Source: Aureimonas endophytica (GTDB lineage Bacteria; Pseudomonadota; Alphaproteobacteria; Rhizobiales; Rhizobiaceae). Taken from it: a stretch of 64,000 nucleotides of DNA. Below are positions 47,611-57,605 of the stretch, piece by piece. The position numbers and the translations under genes were made by a program. The stretch covers positions 124,001-188,000 of the forward strand of contig NZ_BMIQ01000002.1 of the NCBI RefSeq assembly GCF_014642635.1, in the 5' to 3' direction. The notes beneath the pieces were generated by a model that saw only the letters and a list, made by a program, of their open reading frames with translations, did no database searches and had not been told where the DNA came from. Every line of letters starts with the position of its first letter. Position 1 is the first letter of the stretch.

Positions 47611-50325
47611 GTGAGCGTCGAGCCGGTTCTCGGCGGCACGGTCAAGACGACCTGCCCCTATTGCGGCACGGGCTGCGGCGTCCTCGCGACGCCCCGGCCG
47701 GACGGGACGGTGGCGATCGCCGGCGACCCGGACCATCCGGCGAATTTCGGCCGGCTCTGCTCCAAGGGCGCGGCGCTCGGCGAGACGCTCGGCCTCGCCG
47801 ACCGTCTCGTCCATCCCCGCATCGGCGGCGCGCGCGCTTCCTGGGACGAGGCGCTCGATCTCGTCGCCCGGCGCTTTTCGGAGACGATCGCCGCGCATGG
47901 GCCGGACTCGGTCGCCTTCTACGTCTCCGGCCAGCTCCTGACGGAGGACTATTACATCGCCAACAAGCTGATGAAGGGCTTCATCGGCTCCGGCAATATC
48001 GACACCAATTCGCGGCTCTGCATGTCCTCCTCGGTGGCGGGCCATGTGCGCGCCTTCGGCGCCGACACCGTGCCGGGAACCTACGAAGACCTGGAGCACG
48101 CCGATCTCGTCGTGCTCGTAGGCTCCAATCTCGCCTGGTGCCATCCGGTGCTCTACCAGCGCATCGCCGCCGCCAAGGCTGCGCGCCCGGACTTGCGCAT
48201 CGTGCTGATCGATCCGCGCCGCACCGCGACGGCCGATCTCGCCGATCTCCATCTGGCGCTGGCGCCCGATGCCGACGCGGCGCTGTTTTCCGGCCTTCTC
48301 GCCTTTCTGGACGAGGCGGGCGTGGTGAACACCGACTATGTCGCCCGGCATACCGAAGGCTTCGCGGCGGCGCTCGATGCGGCGCGGGCCTGGACGCTGC
48401 CGCGCCTCGCGCGGCGAACGGGGCTCGCCGCCGACCAGATCCTCTCCTTCTTCCGGCTCTTCGCCGTGCGCGAGAAGGTCGTCACCGTCTATAGCCAGGG
48501 CGTCAACCAGTCGGTCTGCGGCACGGACAAGGTGAACGCCATCCTGAACTGTCATCTCGCGACCGGCCGGATCGGCCGCGAGGGCATGGGGCCCTTTTCC
48601 GTCACCGGCCAGCCGAACGCCATGGGCGGGCGCGAGGTCGGCGGGCTCGCCAACATGCTCGCCGCCCATCTGCGGCTGGAGGACGCCGCCCATCGCGACC
48701 TCGCGCAGGGCTTCTGGCAAAGCCCCGCCATCGCGGCAAAGCCCGGCCTCAAGGCGGTCGATCTCTTCCGCGCGGTTGGCGCGGGACGGATCAAGGCGCT
48801 CTGGATCATGGGCACCAATCCCGTCGTCTCGATGCCGGAGGCGGACGGCGTCGCCGACGCGCTCCGCCGCTGCCCCTTCGTCGCCGTGTCCGACATCATG
48901 GCGCGCACCGACACGCTCGATCTCGCCCATGTGGCGCTGCCCGCCGCCGGCTGGGGCGAGAAGGACGGCACGGTGACGAATTCCGAACGGCGCATCTCGC
49001 GTCAGCGGCCCTTCCTGGCGCGGCCGGGCGAGGCGCGGCCGGACTGGTGGATCATCGCCGAGGTCGCGCGCCGCATGGGTTTCGGCGAGGCCTTCGCCTA
49101 TGAAGGCCCGGCCGACATCTTCGACGAGCACGCCCGTCTCTCGGCCGCCGGCAATGCGGGGAGCCGCGACTTCGACCTGTCCGGCCTCGTCGGCCTCGAT
49201 CCGGCGGGCTACGAGAGTCTCGCCCCCGTGCAATGGCCGGTGACCCAGGCGGGCGGGCGCACCCGCTTCTTCGCCGAAGGCGGCTTCTTCCATCCCGGCG
49301 GCAAGGCGAGATTCGTCGTGCCGGAGGGCGAGCAGACCTCTGCGACTGGCCTGATCTCCCCCTCAGCAAGGGGGGAGATCGATCGTTCTGAAAGGCACCT
49401 TCTTCTCACCGTCCGGCTGAACAGCGGCCGGGTGCGCGACCATTGGCACACGATGACGCGCACCGGACTGTCGGCGCGCCTGTCCGGCCATATCGCCGAG
49501 CCCTATGCCGAGATCCATCCCGAGGATGCCGCGCGGGCCGGCCTGCGGGAGGCGGAGATCGTCCGGCTCCGGTCCCCGCATGGCGAGGTGCTGCTGCGCT
49601 GCCTCATGACGGATCGCGTGCGGCCCGGCGAGATCTTCGCGCCGATGCACTGGAACGGCCCTTTCGCCTCGAAGGCGCGGATCGACGCGCTGGTCGAGGC
49701 GAGGGTCGATCCCGTCTCCGGCCAGCCGGCCCTGAAGGGCTCGCGCGTCAGCATCGCGCGCTATCCGGCCGCCTGGTACGGCTTCGCGGTGCTGCGCGAG
49801 CGGCCCGCGACCATTCCCGCCGCCTATCATGCCCTCGCCCGGACGGAGGGCGGCTGGCGCGTCGAACTCGCCGATGCGGACGGACTCGACCCTATCGAGC
49901 TCGCCCGTGCCCTTTTCGACGGCGCCGGGGATCACGATCTTTCCGAATGTCGCGACCGGACCGGCGGCACGCAGGGCTTCGCCGCCTTCGAGGGCAAGCG
50001 CCTTCGCGGCGCGCTGTGGCTCGGCGCGGCCCCGGTGGCGGTGTCGCGGCTTTGGGCGAGCCTGCAACTGGCATCGGAGCGGCATGATGCGCTGGCGCGC
50101 TGGCGGCTTCTCGCCGGGCGCGGCGGGGCCGACCGGCCGGATCCCGGCGCCATTGTCTGTTCCTGCTTCAAGGTCGGCGCCAAGGACATCGCCCGCGCCA
50201 TCGCCGGCGGCTGCGACAGCGTCGCGGCGGTGGGCGCGGCGACGAAAGCCGGCACCAATTGCGGCTCCTGCCGCAGCGAGATCAAGGGGATCATCGATGG
50301 CCAATCGCTCCGCCAGATCGCCTGA
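47611..50325 (+). CDS. nasA: Assimilatory nitrate reductase catalytic subunit (molybdopterin)
   Basis: NasA reduces nitrate to nitrite in the cytoplasm with bis-MGD and a [4Fe-4S] cluster. The 904-aa protein has the N-terminal cluster motif CPYCGTGCGV with a distant Cys in LCSKGAALG, molybdopterin motifs such as NSRLCMSSSVAGHVRAFGAD and GTNPVVSMPEAD, and a C-terminal BFD-like [2Fe-2S] domain (CSCFKVGAKDIARAIAGGCD, then TNCGSCRSEI) that receives electrons. No Tat signal is present. A palindromic repeat in the coding sequence (49353-49380) adds an unusual loop. The GTG start lies 4 nt after nirD. Confidence 0.95.
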   Translation: MSVEPVLGGTVKTTCPYCGTGCGVLATPRPDGTVAIAGDPDHPANFGRLCSKGAALGETLGLADRLVHPRIGGARASWDEALDLVARRFSETIAAHGPDSVAFYVSGQLLTEDYYIANKLMKGFIGSGNIDTNSRLCMSSSVAGHVRAFGADTVPGTYEDLEHADLVVLVGSNLAWCHPVLYQRIAAAKAARPDLRIVLIDPRRTATADLADLHLALAPDADAALFSGLLAFLDEAGVVNTDYVARHTEGFAAALDAARAWTLPRLARRTGLAADQILSFFRLFAVREKVVTVYSQGVNQSVCGTDKVNAILNCHLATGRIGREGMGPFSVTGQPNAMGGREVGGLANMLAAHLRLEDAAHRDLAQGFWQSPAIAAKPGLKAVDLFRAVGAGRIKALWIMGTNPVVSMPEADGVADALRRCPFVAVSDIMARTDTLDLAHVALPAAGWGEKDGTVTNSERRISRQRPFLARPGEARPDWWIIAEVARRMGFGEAFAYEGPADIFDEHARLSAAGNAGSRDFDLSGLVGLDPAGYESLAPVQWPVTQAGGRTRFFAEGGFFHPGGKARFVVPEGEQTSATGLISPSARGEIDRSERHLLLTVRLNSGRVRDHWHTMTRTGLSARLSGHIAEPYAEIHPEDAARAGLREAEIVRLRSPHGEVLLRCLMTDRVRPGEIFAPMHWNGPFASKARIDALVEARVDPVSGQPALKGSRVSIARYPAAWYGFAVLRERPATIPAAYHALARTEGGWRVELADADGLDPIELARALFDGAGDHDLSECRDRTGGTQGFAAFEGKRLRGALWLGAAPVAVSRLWASLQLASERHDALARWRLLAGRGGADRPDPGAIVCSCFKVGAKDIARAIAGGCDSVAAVGAATKAGTNCGSCRSEIKGIIDGQSLRQIA
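49353..49380. repeat. Intragenic palindromic repeat in nasA
   Basis: GATCTCCCCC and GGGGGAGATC form a perfect 10-bp stem with an 8-nt loop, in frame within nasA. The encoded stretch (SATGLISPSARGEIDRSE) interrupts the otherwise conserved link between the FVVP and LLLTVRLNSGRVRDHWHTM segments. The sequence resembles the intergenic GATCTCCCCC palindromes common in rhizobial genomes, so it looks like an inserted repeat element tolerated in a loop. Confidence 0.7.
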
Positions 50326-51814
50326 GGCGAAACCCGCGTCCCGCCCCGAGCGGATGGGCCCCCTGTCGGTCGTTCCGGTGTTTCTGTCGCTGACGGGGCG
50401 CCGGGCGGTGGTGGCGGGGGGCACGGCGGGGGCGGCCTGGAAGGCGGAGCTGCTGGCGGCGGCGGGAGCACTGGTCGAGGTGCATGCGCCGGCGGCCGAC
50501 CTGTCGGACGAGATGGCCGAGCTTCTTTCGACGGGCGCGGCGGCCGGCTCGCTATCCCATCGCGACCGGATCTGGGACGCGGCCTGCCTCAAGGGCGCCG
50601 CCGTCGCCGTTCTCGACTGCGAGGGCGAGGGCGAGGGCGAGGCGCGGGCGTTTGCCTGCGCGGCGAAGGCGGCGGGCGTGCCGTGGAACGTCGTCGACAA
50701 GCCGGCCTTCTGCCAGTTCTCCTTCGGCTCGGTGGTGAACCGCTCGCCGGTGGTGGTCGGCATCTCGACCGACGGCGCGGCGCCGATCCTCGGCCAGGCG
50801 ATCCGCCGGCGCATCGAGACGCTGCTGCCGCCCTCGCTGAGCGCCTGGGGCCGGCTGGCGGCGAAGCTGCGGGCCGAGGTGCTGGAGCGCCTCGCCCCCG
50901 GTCCCCAGCGCCGCGCCTTCTGGGAGCGCTTCACCGACGCCGCCTTCACGCGCCGCCTCGCCGCCGCCCCTGAGGCGGGCCTTGAGGCGGCGATAAACGA
51001 GGCGGAGGACGCGGCGCGCCGGCTGGTCGGCGAACTGGCGGGGTCCGGCGCGCCGGGCGGCAGGGTGACGCTGGTCGGGGCGGGTCCGGGCGAGGCCGAG
51101 CTTCTGACGCTCAAAGCGGTGCGGGCTCTTCAGAGCGCCGACGTGATCCTCTTCGACGATCTCGTGTCGGACGAGGTGCTGGAGCTCGCCCGGCGCGAGG
51201 CGAAGCGGCTTCTCGTCGGCAAGAGGGGCGGGCGGGAAAGCTGCCGGCAGGAGGACATCAACGCCACGATGGTGCGGCTGGCGAAGGCCGGCCGGCATGT
51301 GGTGCGGCTGAAGTCGGGCGACGTGTCGGTGTTCGGCCGAGCGGGGGAGGAGATCGCCGAGCTGACGCGCGAGGCCATTCCGGTGGAGCTGGTGCCGGGC
51401 ATCACGGCGGCCTCGGCGCTGGCGGCGAGCTTCGGGGTGTCGCTGACGCATCGCGACCATGCGAGCGAGCTGCGTCTGGTGACGGGCCATTCGCGCCATG
51501 GCGACCTGCCGGACAGCGTCGACTGGGCGGGACTTGCGGCGTCGCGGGCGACGGTGGTGTTCTACATGGGCGGGCGGATGGCGGGGCGGATCGCGGCGCG
51601 GCTGATGGGCGAGGGCCTTTCCGGCGACACGCCGGTGGCCGTCGCCGCCCATCTCAGCCGCGCCGACGAGACACGCCGCGCCGGCCGCCTCCAGGACCTC
51701 GAAGCCATCGTCGCTGCCATCGGCCTCGACAAACCCATCCTCATCGCCGTCGGACAGGTGTTCGGCCAATTGCGGGCGATGCAGGAGGCGCAGCCGGCCG
51801 CGCGGCTGGCATGA
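50297..51814 (+). CDS. cysG: Siroheme synthase CysG (trifunctional)
   Basis: CysG converts uroporphyrinogen III to siroheme, the cofactor of NirB. The 505-aa protein has an N-terminal dehydrogenase/ferrochelatase domain (FLSLTGRRAVVAGGTAGAAW), a dimerisation region, and a C-terminal SUMT methyltransferase domain with VTLVGAGPGEAELLTLKAVR, LKSGDVSVFGRAGEE and VPGITAASALAASFGV. ATG 50297 overlaps nasA by 29 nt; an ATG at 50354 would give a 486-aa protein that still contains the whole ferrochelatase domain. It closes the nitrate operon. Confidence 0.94.
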   Translation: MANRSARSPEAKPASRPERMGPLSVVPVFLSLTGRRAVVAGGTAGAAWKAELLAAAGALVEVHAPAADLSDEMAELLSTGAAAGSLSHRDRIWDAACLKGAAVAVLDCEGEGEGEARAFACAAKAAGVPWNVVDKPAFCQFSFGSVVNRSPVVVGISTDGAAPILGQAIRRRIETLLPPSLSAWGRLAAKLRAEVLERLAPGPQRRAFWERFTDAAFTRRLAAAPEAGLEAAINEAEDAARRLVGELAGSGAPGGRVTLVGAGPGEAELLTLKAVRALQSADVILFDDLVSDEVLELARREAKRLLVGKRGGRESCRQEDINATMVRLAKAGRHVVRLKSGDVSVFGRAGEEIAELTREAIPVELVPGITAASALAASFGVSLTHRDHASELRLVTGHSRHGDLPDSVDWAGLAASRATVVFYMGGRMAGRIAARLMGEGLSGDTPVAVAAHLSRADETRRAGRLQDLEAIVAAIGLDKPILIAVGQVFGQLRAMQEAQPAARLA

Positions 51815-51911
51815 GCCCTTCGGCGCCAAAGACGATCATGCCCCGCCGAGCGGGAGCCATCGGCACGCCCTCGCTCGGCGTCCCGCGCGATTCGAGACGC
51901 GATGGCCTTCC

Positions 51912-51995
51912 TCAGTGCAGATAGCCGAGGAACCAGAGAATCAGGATGATCGGCAGCGGAATTCCGATCAGCCACAACAAACCGCCTTTCAACAT
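51912..51995 (-). CDS. 27-aa single-pass membrane peptide
   Basis: An ATG frame of 27 codons begins MLKGGLLWLIGIP and ends LILWFLGYLH. It is almost wholly hydrophobic with a Gly-Ile-Pro-Leu-Pro hinge, so it would span the membrane once. A perfect AAGGAGGAAA ribosome-binding site lies 8 nt before the ATG, strong evidence that it is translated. Similar tiny proteins occur in related bacteria, but the function is unknown. It is convergent with cysG. Confidence 0.8.
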   Translation of the reverse strand: MLKGGLLWLIGIPLPIILILWFLGYLH

Positions 51996-52297
51996 CGCGC
52001 TTTCCTCCTTGGCCTGCGACGCTTTCGCGTTCCCCGAAAACTCGTTTCGTCAGGCCGCGTTCCCATGTCGGAGGGGCGACGAGCGCCATCGTTAGGAAAA
52101 ATTTCGGCGGTGGAGGGTGGGGGATTAGGCAGAGATAGCCATCGTGGACAACCTCGAGATATGTCGGTCAGTCCGCGGAACCGTTATCGGCTCCACGTCG
52201 CGGTGGACACATCGACAAAGCGTCGCCATGACGATCCAAGACAGCCGCGTCGTAGTTCGGCCTGATCTCAGTCTCTGATCGAAAATGATTTGGAAAT
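51996..52297. other. Intergenic region between the membrane peptide and tRNA-Ala
   Basis: Apart from the ribosome-binding site of the 27-aa peptide (52001-52010) and presumably its promoter, I see no gene or clear structure in these 302 bp. Confidence 0.4.
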
Positions 52298-52373
<76 letters not shown>

Positions 52374-52537
52374 ATCCTTTCGGCGGATCGTTCTCGATCC
52401 TGCCAGCGGGGCCGTGTCGCCTGGGAAGCGCTCGGTGTGTCCCGCTGGAAAGGCCTCTTAAAGAAGCCGCTGCCGGAGATCAAGCGGGAAATCGCAGGCC
52501 TCCGGCAGATTTTTCGGGCCTCGCCCGGAGGCTCGCG

Positions 52538-52951
52538 TCAGTCCTCGTCGTCCTCGCGCGAGCCGATGATGTCGGTCATGTCGTCGTCGTCTTCGTCTTC
52601 CTCCTCGAGGAAGGTGTCGTCGTCGCCACCGTCGTCGTCGACCTCCACGTCCTCGTCGTCATCGACGTCGACGGAATTGCTGGAGCCCGCATCCTCCTCC
52701 TCTTCCACCTCGGAAAGGGAAACGGTCTCGGCCGCCTCGTCCACGGCCTCCACGGTCTCGGTCTCGGTCTCCTCGTCCTCTTCCTTCGGCGAGCTCTTGC
52801 GGGCGCTGGCGGCGCCGGTGCTGGCCTGGAAGAAGGAAAGCGGGTAGGAGGTGCCGGTATAGGGCGAGACGATCGGGTCCTTGTTGAGGTCGTAGAACTT
52901 CCGGCCCGTCTCGGGGCAGACGCGCTTGGTGCCTAGTTCGGAATTGGCCAT
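52538..52951 (-). CDS. TIGR02300 family protein (FYDLN acid domain)
   Basis: The 137-aa protein has a short folded N-terminus, MANSELGTKRVCPETGRKFY followed by DLNKDPIVSPYTG, which looks like a degenerate zinc ribbon, then a tail that is almost only Asp, Glu, Val and Ser from about residue 55 to the end. The family is alphaproteobacterial, of unknown function, and typically lies beside aroA, as here where aroA is divergent. ATG 52951 is chosen as the conserved start. Strongly acidic tails of this kind suggest interaction with nucleic-acid-binding or basic proteins. Confidence 0.92.
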   Translation of the reverse strand: MANSELGTKRVCPETGRKFYDLNKDPIVSPYTGTSYPLSFFQASTGAASARKSSPKEEDEETETETVEAVDEAAETVSLSEVEEEEDAGSSNSVDVDDDEDVEVDDDGGDDDTFLEEEDEDDDDMTDIIGSREDDED

Positions 52952-53150
52952 TCTCGCCTCGCGAATATGTCGAAAGATCAACCTGCGGGCCGGGTTTGGC
53001 CGCCGGCCCGCGCCATCAAAATCGGGGAGGTCCCTTAGGGCCTCCCCCGGCCCTTGTCAAAGCTTGTGCCGGGACGGACGGCAGGCCCCGGGTGACGCGG
53101 CGCGCGAGCCTGTGCTAACGCGGCGTCGATCGGGCCCGGCAGATGGGTGA

Positions 53151-54536
<1,386 letters not shown>

Positions 54537-54567
54537 CGGCCTCCCTCGGCCGGCGGGCGGGCCGGGC

Positions 54568-55011
54568 ATGAGCGGCGGCGCGGCCGGGCTCTTCGTTCTC
54601 GTCTTCTTCGCGCCGCTCGCCTTCGTCTATGGCCGGGCCGTGGCGCGGAGCATCGCGGCGCGGCGCCGGGCGGGCGGCGCCTCGGCACTGGCGCTCGGCC
54701 TGCCGAAGCTGGTCCTGCCGGGTCTCGTCGGCGCGGCGCTCGCCTATCGCCTCTTCGTCCATGACGCGGCACGCTCCACCGGCTGGCGCGTCCTGGATAC
54801 GGGCCTCGCCCTCGTCGACACGCTCGGCGGCCTCGCGCTGATCCTGTTCTTTCTGTCCGTGCCCTTCGTGATGGGCCGGTTCTTCGGTGTCGCCGCCGCC
54901 GTCCTCGGCTATTTTGCCGGGGGCGGGAGTTCGGGCTTGCGGGACGGCGCCGACGGGGGCATGCCAGCCGTCTCGCCGAAAGCCGGGGGCGAAGAAGGGG
55001 ATGGCGTCATC
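54568..55011 (+). CDS. Predicted membrane segment in frame with cmk
   Basis: From ATG 54568 an open frame of 148 codons runs without a stop into cmk. It encodes three or four hydrophobic segments (AGLFVLVFFAPLAFVYGRAV; LVLPGLVGAALAYRLF; LGGLALILFFLSVPFVMG) and a Gly-rich, charged linker. Either it is an N-terminal membrane domain fused to CMP kinase, or a small membrane-protein gene whose stop codon has been lost, or a non-coding frame. The ribosome-binding site is weak. I do not recognise the domain. Confidence 0.45.
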
Positions 55012-55662
55012 ATGGCGGGGAAGCTGACGATCGCGATCGACGGGCCGGCGGCGGCGGGCAAGGGCACGCTCGCCCGGCGCCTGTCGGCGCATTACGGCCT
55101 GCCCTATCTCGATACCGGGCTTCTCTATCGCGCCGTCGGGCGCGGCGCGGCGGCGGCCGGCATCGATCTCGACGATCCGGTGGCGGCCGGCCGCATCGCC
55201 CTCGCGCTGACGCCGAGCGCCCTCGACGACGGAACCCTGCGCGGCCACGAGGCCGGCGAGCTCGCCTCGCGCGTCGCCGCCCATCCGCCGGTGCGCGCCG
55301 CGCTCGACGCCTTCCAGCGCGCCTTCGCCGCCCGGCCGGAAGGCGCGGTGCTCGACGGGCGCGATATCGGCACGGTGATCGCGCCGGAGGCGGAGGTGAA
55401 GATCTTCGTCACCGCCTCGCCGGAGGTCCGGGCGCGCCGGCGCACCGACGAGCTGGCCGCCAAGGGGCGGGGGGTGGACTACGAGCGCATTCTCGCCGAG
55501 GTGCGGGCTCGCGACGCGCGCGATGCCGGCCGCAGCGTCGCACCCCTGAAGCCGGCGCCCGACGCCCACTTGCTGGACACGAGCGAAATGGATATAGACG
55601 CCGCGTTCCGTGCGGCTTGCGAGCTGATCGATCGGTTCCTATCTGGACGGAACGGAGGATGA
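55012..55662 (+). CDS. cmk: Cytidylate kinase
   Basis: Cmk phosphorylates CMP and dCMP. The 216-aa protein from ATG 55012 has the P-loop IAIDGPAAAGKGTLARRL, LPYLDTGLLYRAVGRGAAAA and LDGRDIGTVIAPEAEVKIFV, and ends with a typical helix; its length is normal. It stands between aroA and rpsA as in many alphaproteobacteria. GAAGGGG lies upstream of the start. The same frame is open for 148 more codons upstream (see the entry at 54568), so the natural start could be earlier. Confidence 0.93.
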   Translation: MAGKLTIAIDGPAAAGKGTLARRLSAHYGLPYLDTGLLYRAVGRGAAAAGIDLDDPVAAGRIALALTPSALDDGTLRGHEAGELASRVAAHPPVRAALDAFQRAFAARPEGAVLDGRDIGTVIAPEAEVKIFVTASPEVRARRRTDELAAKGRGVDYERILAEVRARDARDAGRSVAPLKPAPDAHLLDTSEMDIDAAFRAACELIDRFLSGRNGG

Positions 55663-55694
55663 AGGGCGGTTCTCGCTGAGGACACGCCCTTTTT
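55662..55694 (+). terminator. Hairpin terminator between cmk and rpsA
   Basis: AAGGGCG (55662-55668) pairs with CGCCCTT (55685-55691), extended by six more pairs inside (GTTCTC with GAGGAC) and one bulge, around a 3-nt loop. A run of five T ends it. It begins at the cmk stop codon, so rpsA probably uses its own promoter in the 200 bp that follow. Confidence 0.85.
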
Positions 55695-55895
55695 GCCTAT
55701 GAACCCCGCCGACGGCCGTTCCACGCGCCGACCGGAGCCCGCCGCCCCGCGCGGCCCGCTTCGGAAGCCCCTCGGGCGCTTACGCGCCGGATCGGGCGGA
55801 ACGATCGCCCGGCGAACCGAAACGCGAACCCAAGAACGGCGCCCGAGCCTTCCTTCGAGCCGCTAGCCGCCGAGAAGGCTTTCCAAGGAGAACGA

Positions 55896-57605
55896 ATGTC
55901 AAATCTGAATCCGTCGCGCGACGATTTCGCGGCAATGCTCGAGGCCTCCTATCACGATCACGACGTCGCCGAGGGCGCGGTGGTCCGTGGCACGGTGGTC
56001 GCGATCGAGAAGGACATGGCCGTGATCGACGCCGGCCTGAAGGTCGAAGGCCGCGTCGCGCTGAAGGAATTCGGCTCGAAGGGCCGCGAGGGTGAGCTGA
56101 AGGTCGGCGACACCGTCGAGGTCTATGTCGAGCGCATCGAGAACGCCCTCGGCGAAGCCGTCCTGTCGCGCGACAAGGCGCGCCGCGAGGAGAGCTGGGT
56201 CAATCTCGAGGTCAAGTTCAACGCCAACGAGAAGGTCGAGGGCGTCATCTTCAATCAGGTCAAGGGCGGCTTCACGGTCGACCTCGACGGCGCGGTGGCC
56301 TTCCTGCCCCGCAGCCAGGTCGACATCCGTCCGATCCGCGACGTGACCCCGCTGATGAACACGCCGCAGCCGTTCCAGATCCTGAAGATGGACAAGCGTC
56401 GCGGCAACATCGTCGTGTCGCGCCGTACGGTGCTGGAAGAGAGCCGCGCCGAGCAGCGCTCCGAGATCGTCCAGAACCTCGAAGAGGGTCAGGTCGTCGA
56501 CGGCGTCGTCAAGAACATCACCGATTACGGCGCCTTCGTGGACCTCGGCGGCATCGACGGCCTGCTGCACGTCACCGACATGGCCTGGCGCCGCGTCAAC
56601 CATCCGACCGAGATCCTGCAGATCGGCCAGACGGTTCGCGTCCAGATCATCCGCATCAACCAGGAAACCCACCGCATCTCGCTCGGCATGAAGCAGCTCG
56701 AGGCGGATCCCTGGGAGGGCATCGGCGCCAAGTATCCGGTCGAGACCAAGGTCGTCGGTCGCGTGACCAACATCACGGACTACGGCGCCTTCGTCGAGCT
56801 GGAGCCGGGCATCGAGGGCCTGATCCACGTCTCCGAGATGAGCTGGACCAAGAAGAACGTCCATCCGGGCAAGATCCTCTCGACCACCCAGGAGGTCGAG
56901 GTCGTCGTGCTCGAGGTCGATCCGGTCAAGCGCCGCATCTCGCTCGGCCTCAAGCAGACGCTCCGCAACCCGTGGGAGGTCTTCGCCGAGAACCACCCGG
57001 TCGGCACGATCGTCGAGGGCGAGGTCAAGAACAAGACCGAGTTCGGCCTGTTCATCGGTCTCGACGGCGATGTCGACGGCATGGTGCACCTGTCGGATCT
57101 CGACTGGAACCGTCCGGGCGAGCAGGTCATCGACGACTTCAACAAGGGTGACGTCGTCAAGGCGCAGGTTCTCGACGTCGATGTCGAGAAGGAGCGCATC
57201 TCGCTCGGCATCAAGCAGGTCGGCACCGATTCCTTCGCGGCGGCCGCCGAGTCCGGCGACATGCGTCGCGGCTCGGTCGTCACCTGCGAAGTGACGGCGG
57301 TCAACGACGGCGGCATCGAGGTGAAGATCCTCGACACCGACCTGACCTCCTTCGTCCGCCGCGGCGATCTCGCCCGCGATCGCGACGAGCAGCGCCCGGA
57401 GCGCTTCTCGGTCGGCCAGAAGGTCGATGCGCGCGTCGTGCAGTTCGACAAGAAGGCCCGCCGCGTCGGCGTGTCGATCAAGGCGCTGCAGATCGCCGAG
57501 GAGAAGGAGGCGGTCGCCCAGTACGGCTCGTCCGACTCGGGCGCCTCGCTCGGCGACATTCTCGGCGCGGCTCTGCGGAACCGTGGCGACGAGGACAACG
57601 GCTGA
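55896..57605 (+). CDS. rpsA: 30S ribosomal protein S1
   Basis: S1 binds mRNA leaders and delivers them to the 30S subunit. The 569-aa protein has six S1 repeats starting near residues 28, 112, 198, 283, 370 and 457. Repeats 3 and 4 have the strongest RNA-binding signature, VKNITDYGAFVDLGGIDGLL and VTNITDYGAFVELEPGIEGL. The start region MSNLNPSRDDFAAMLEASY is standard and AAGGAG precedes the ATG. It is preceded by a terminator and followed by another, so it is likely monocistronic. Confidence 0.97.
   Translation: MSNLNPSRDDFAAMLEASYHDHDVAEGAVVRGTVVAIEKDMAVIDAGLKVEGRVALKEFGSKGREGELKVGDTVEVYVERIENALGEAVLSRDKARREESWVNLEVKFNANEKVEGVIFNQVKGGFTVDLDGAVAFLPRSQVDIRPIRDVTPLMNTPQPFQILKMDKRRGNIVVSRRTVLEESRAEQRSEIVQNLEEGQVVDGVVKNITDYGAFVDLGGIDGLLHVTDMAWRRVNHPTEILQIGQTVRVQIIRINQETHRISLGMKQLEADPWEGIGAKYPVETKVVGRVTNITDYGAFVELEPGIEGLIHVSEMSWTKKNVHPGKILSTTQEVEVVVLEVDPVKRRISLGLKQTLRNPWEVFAENHPVGTIVEGEVKNKTEFGLFIGLDGDVDGMVHLSDLDWNRPGEQVIDDFNKGDVVKAQVLDVDVEKERISLGIKQVGTDSFAAAAESGDMRRGSVVTCEVTAVNDGGIEVKILDTDLTSFVRRGDLARDRDEQRPERFSVGQKVDARVVQFDKKARRVGVSIKALQIAEEKEAVAQYGSSDSGASLGDILGAALRNRGDEDNG

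Noticed and set aside
47611-50325. Periplasmic nitrate reductase NapA instead of NasA
   Set aside because: No Tat signal peptide, a C-terminal BFD-like domain is present and the neighbours are nirB, nirD and cysG, all of which point to the cytoplasmic assimilatory enzyme.
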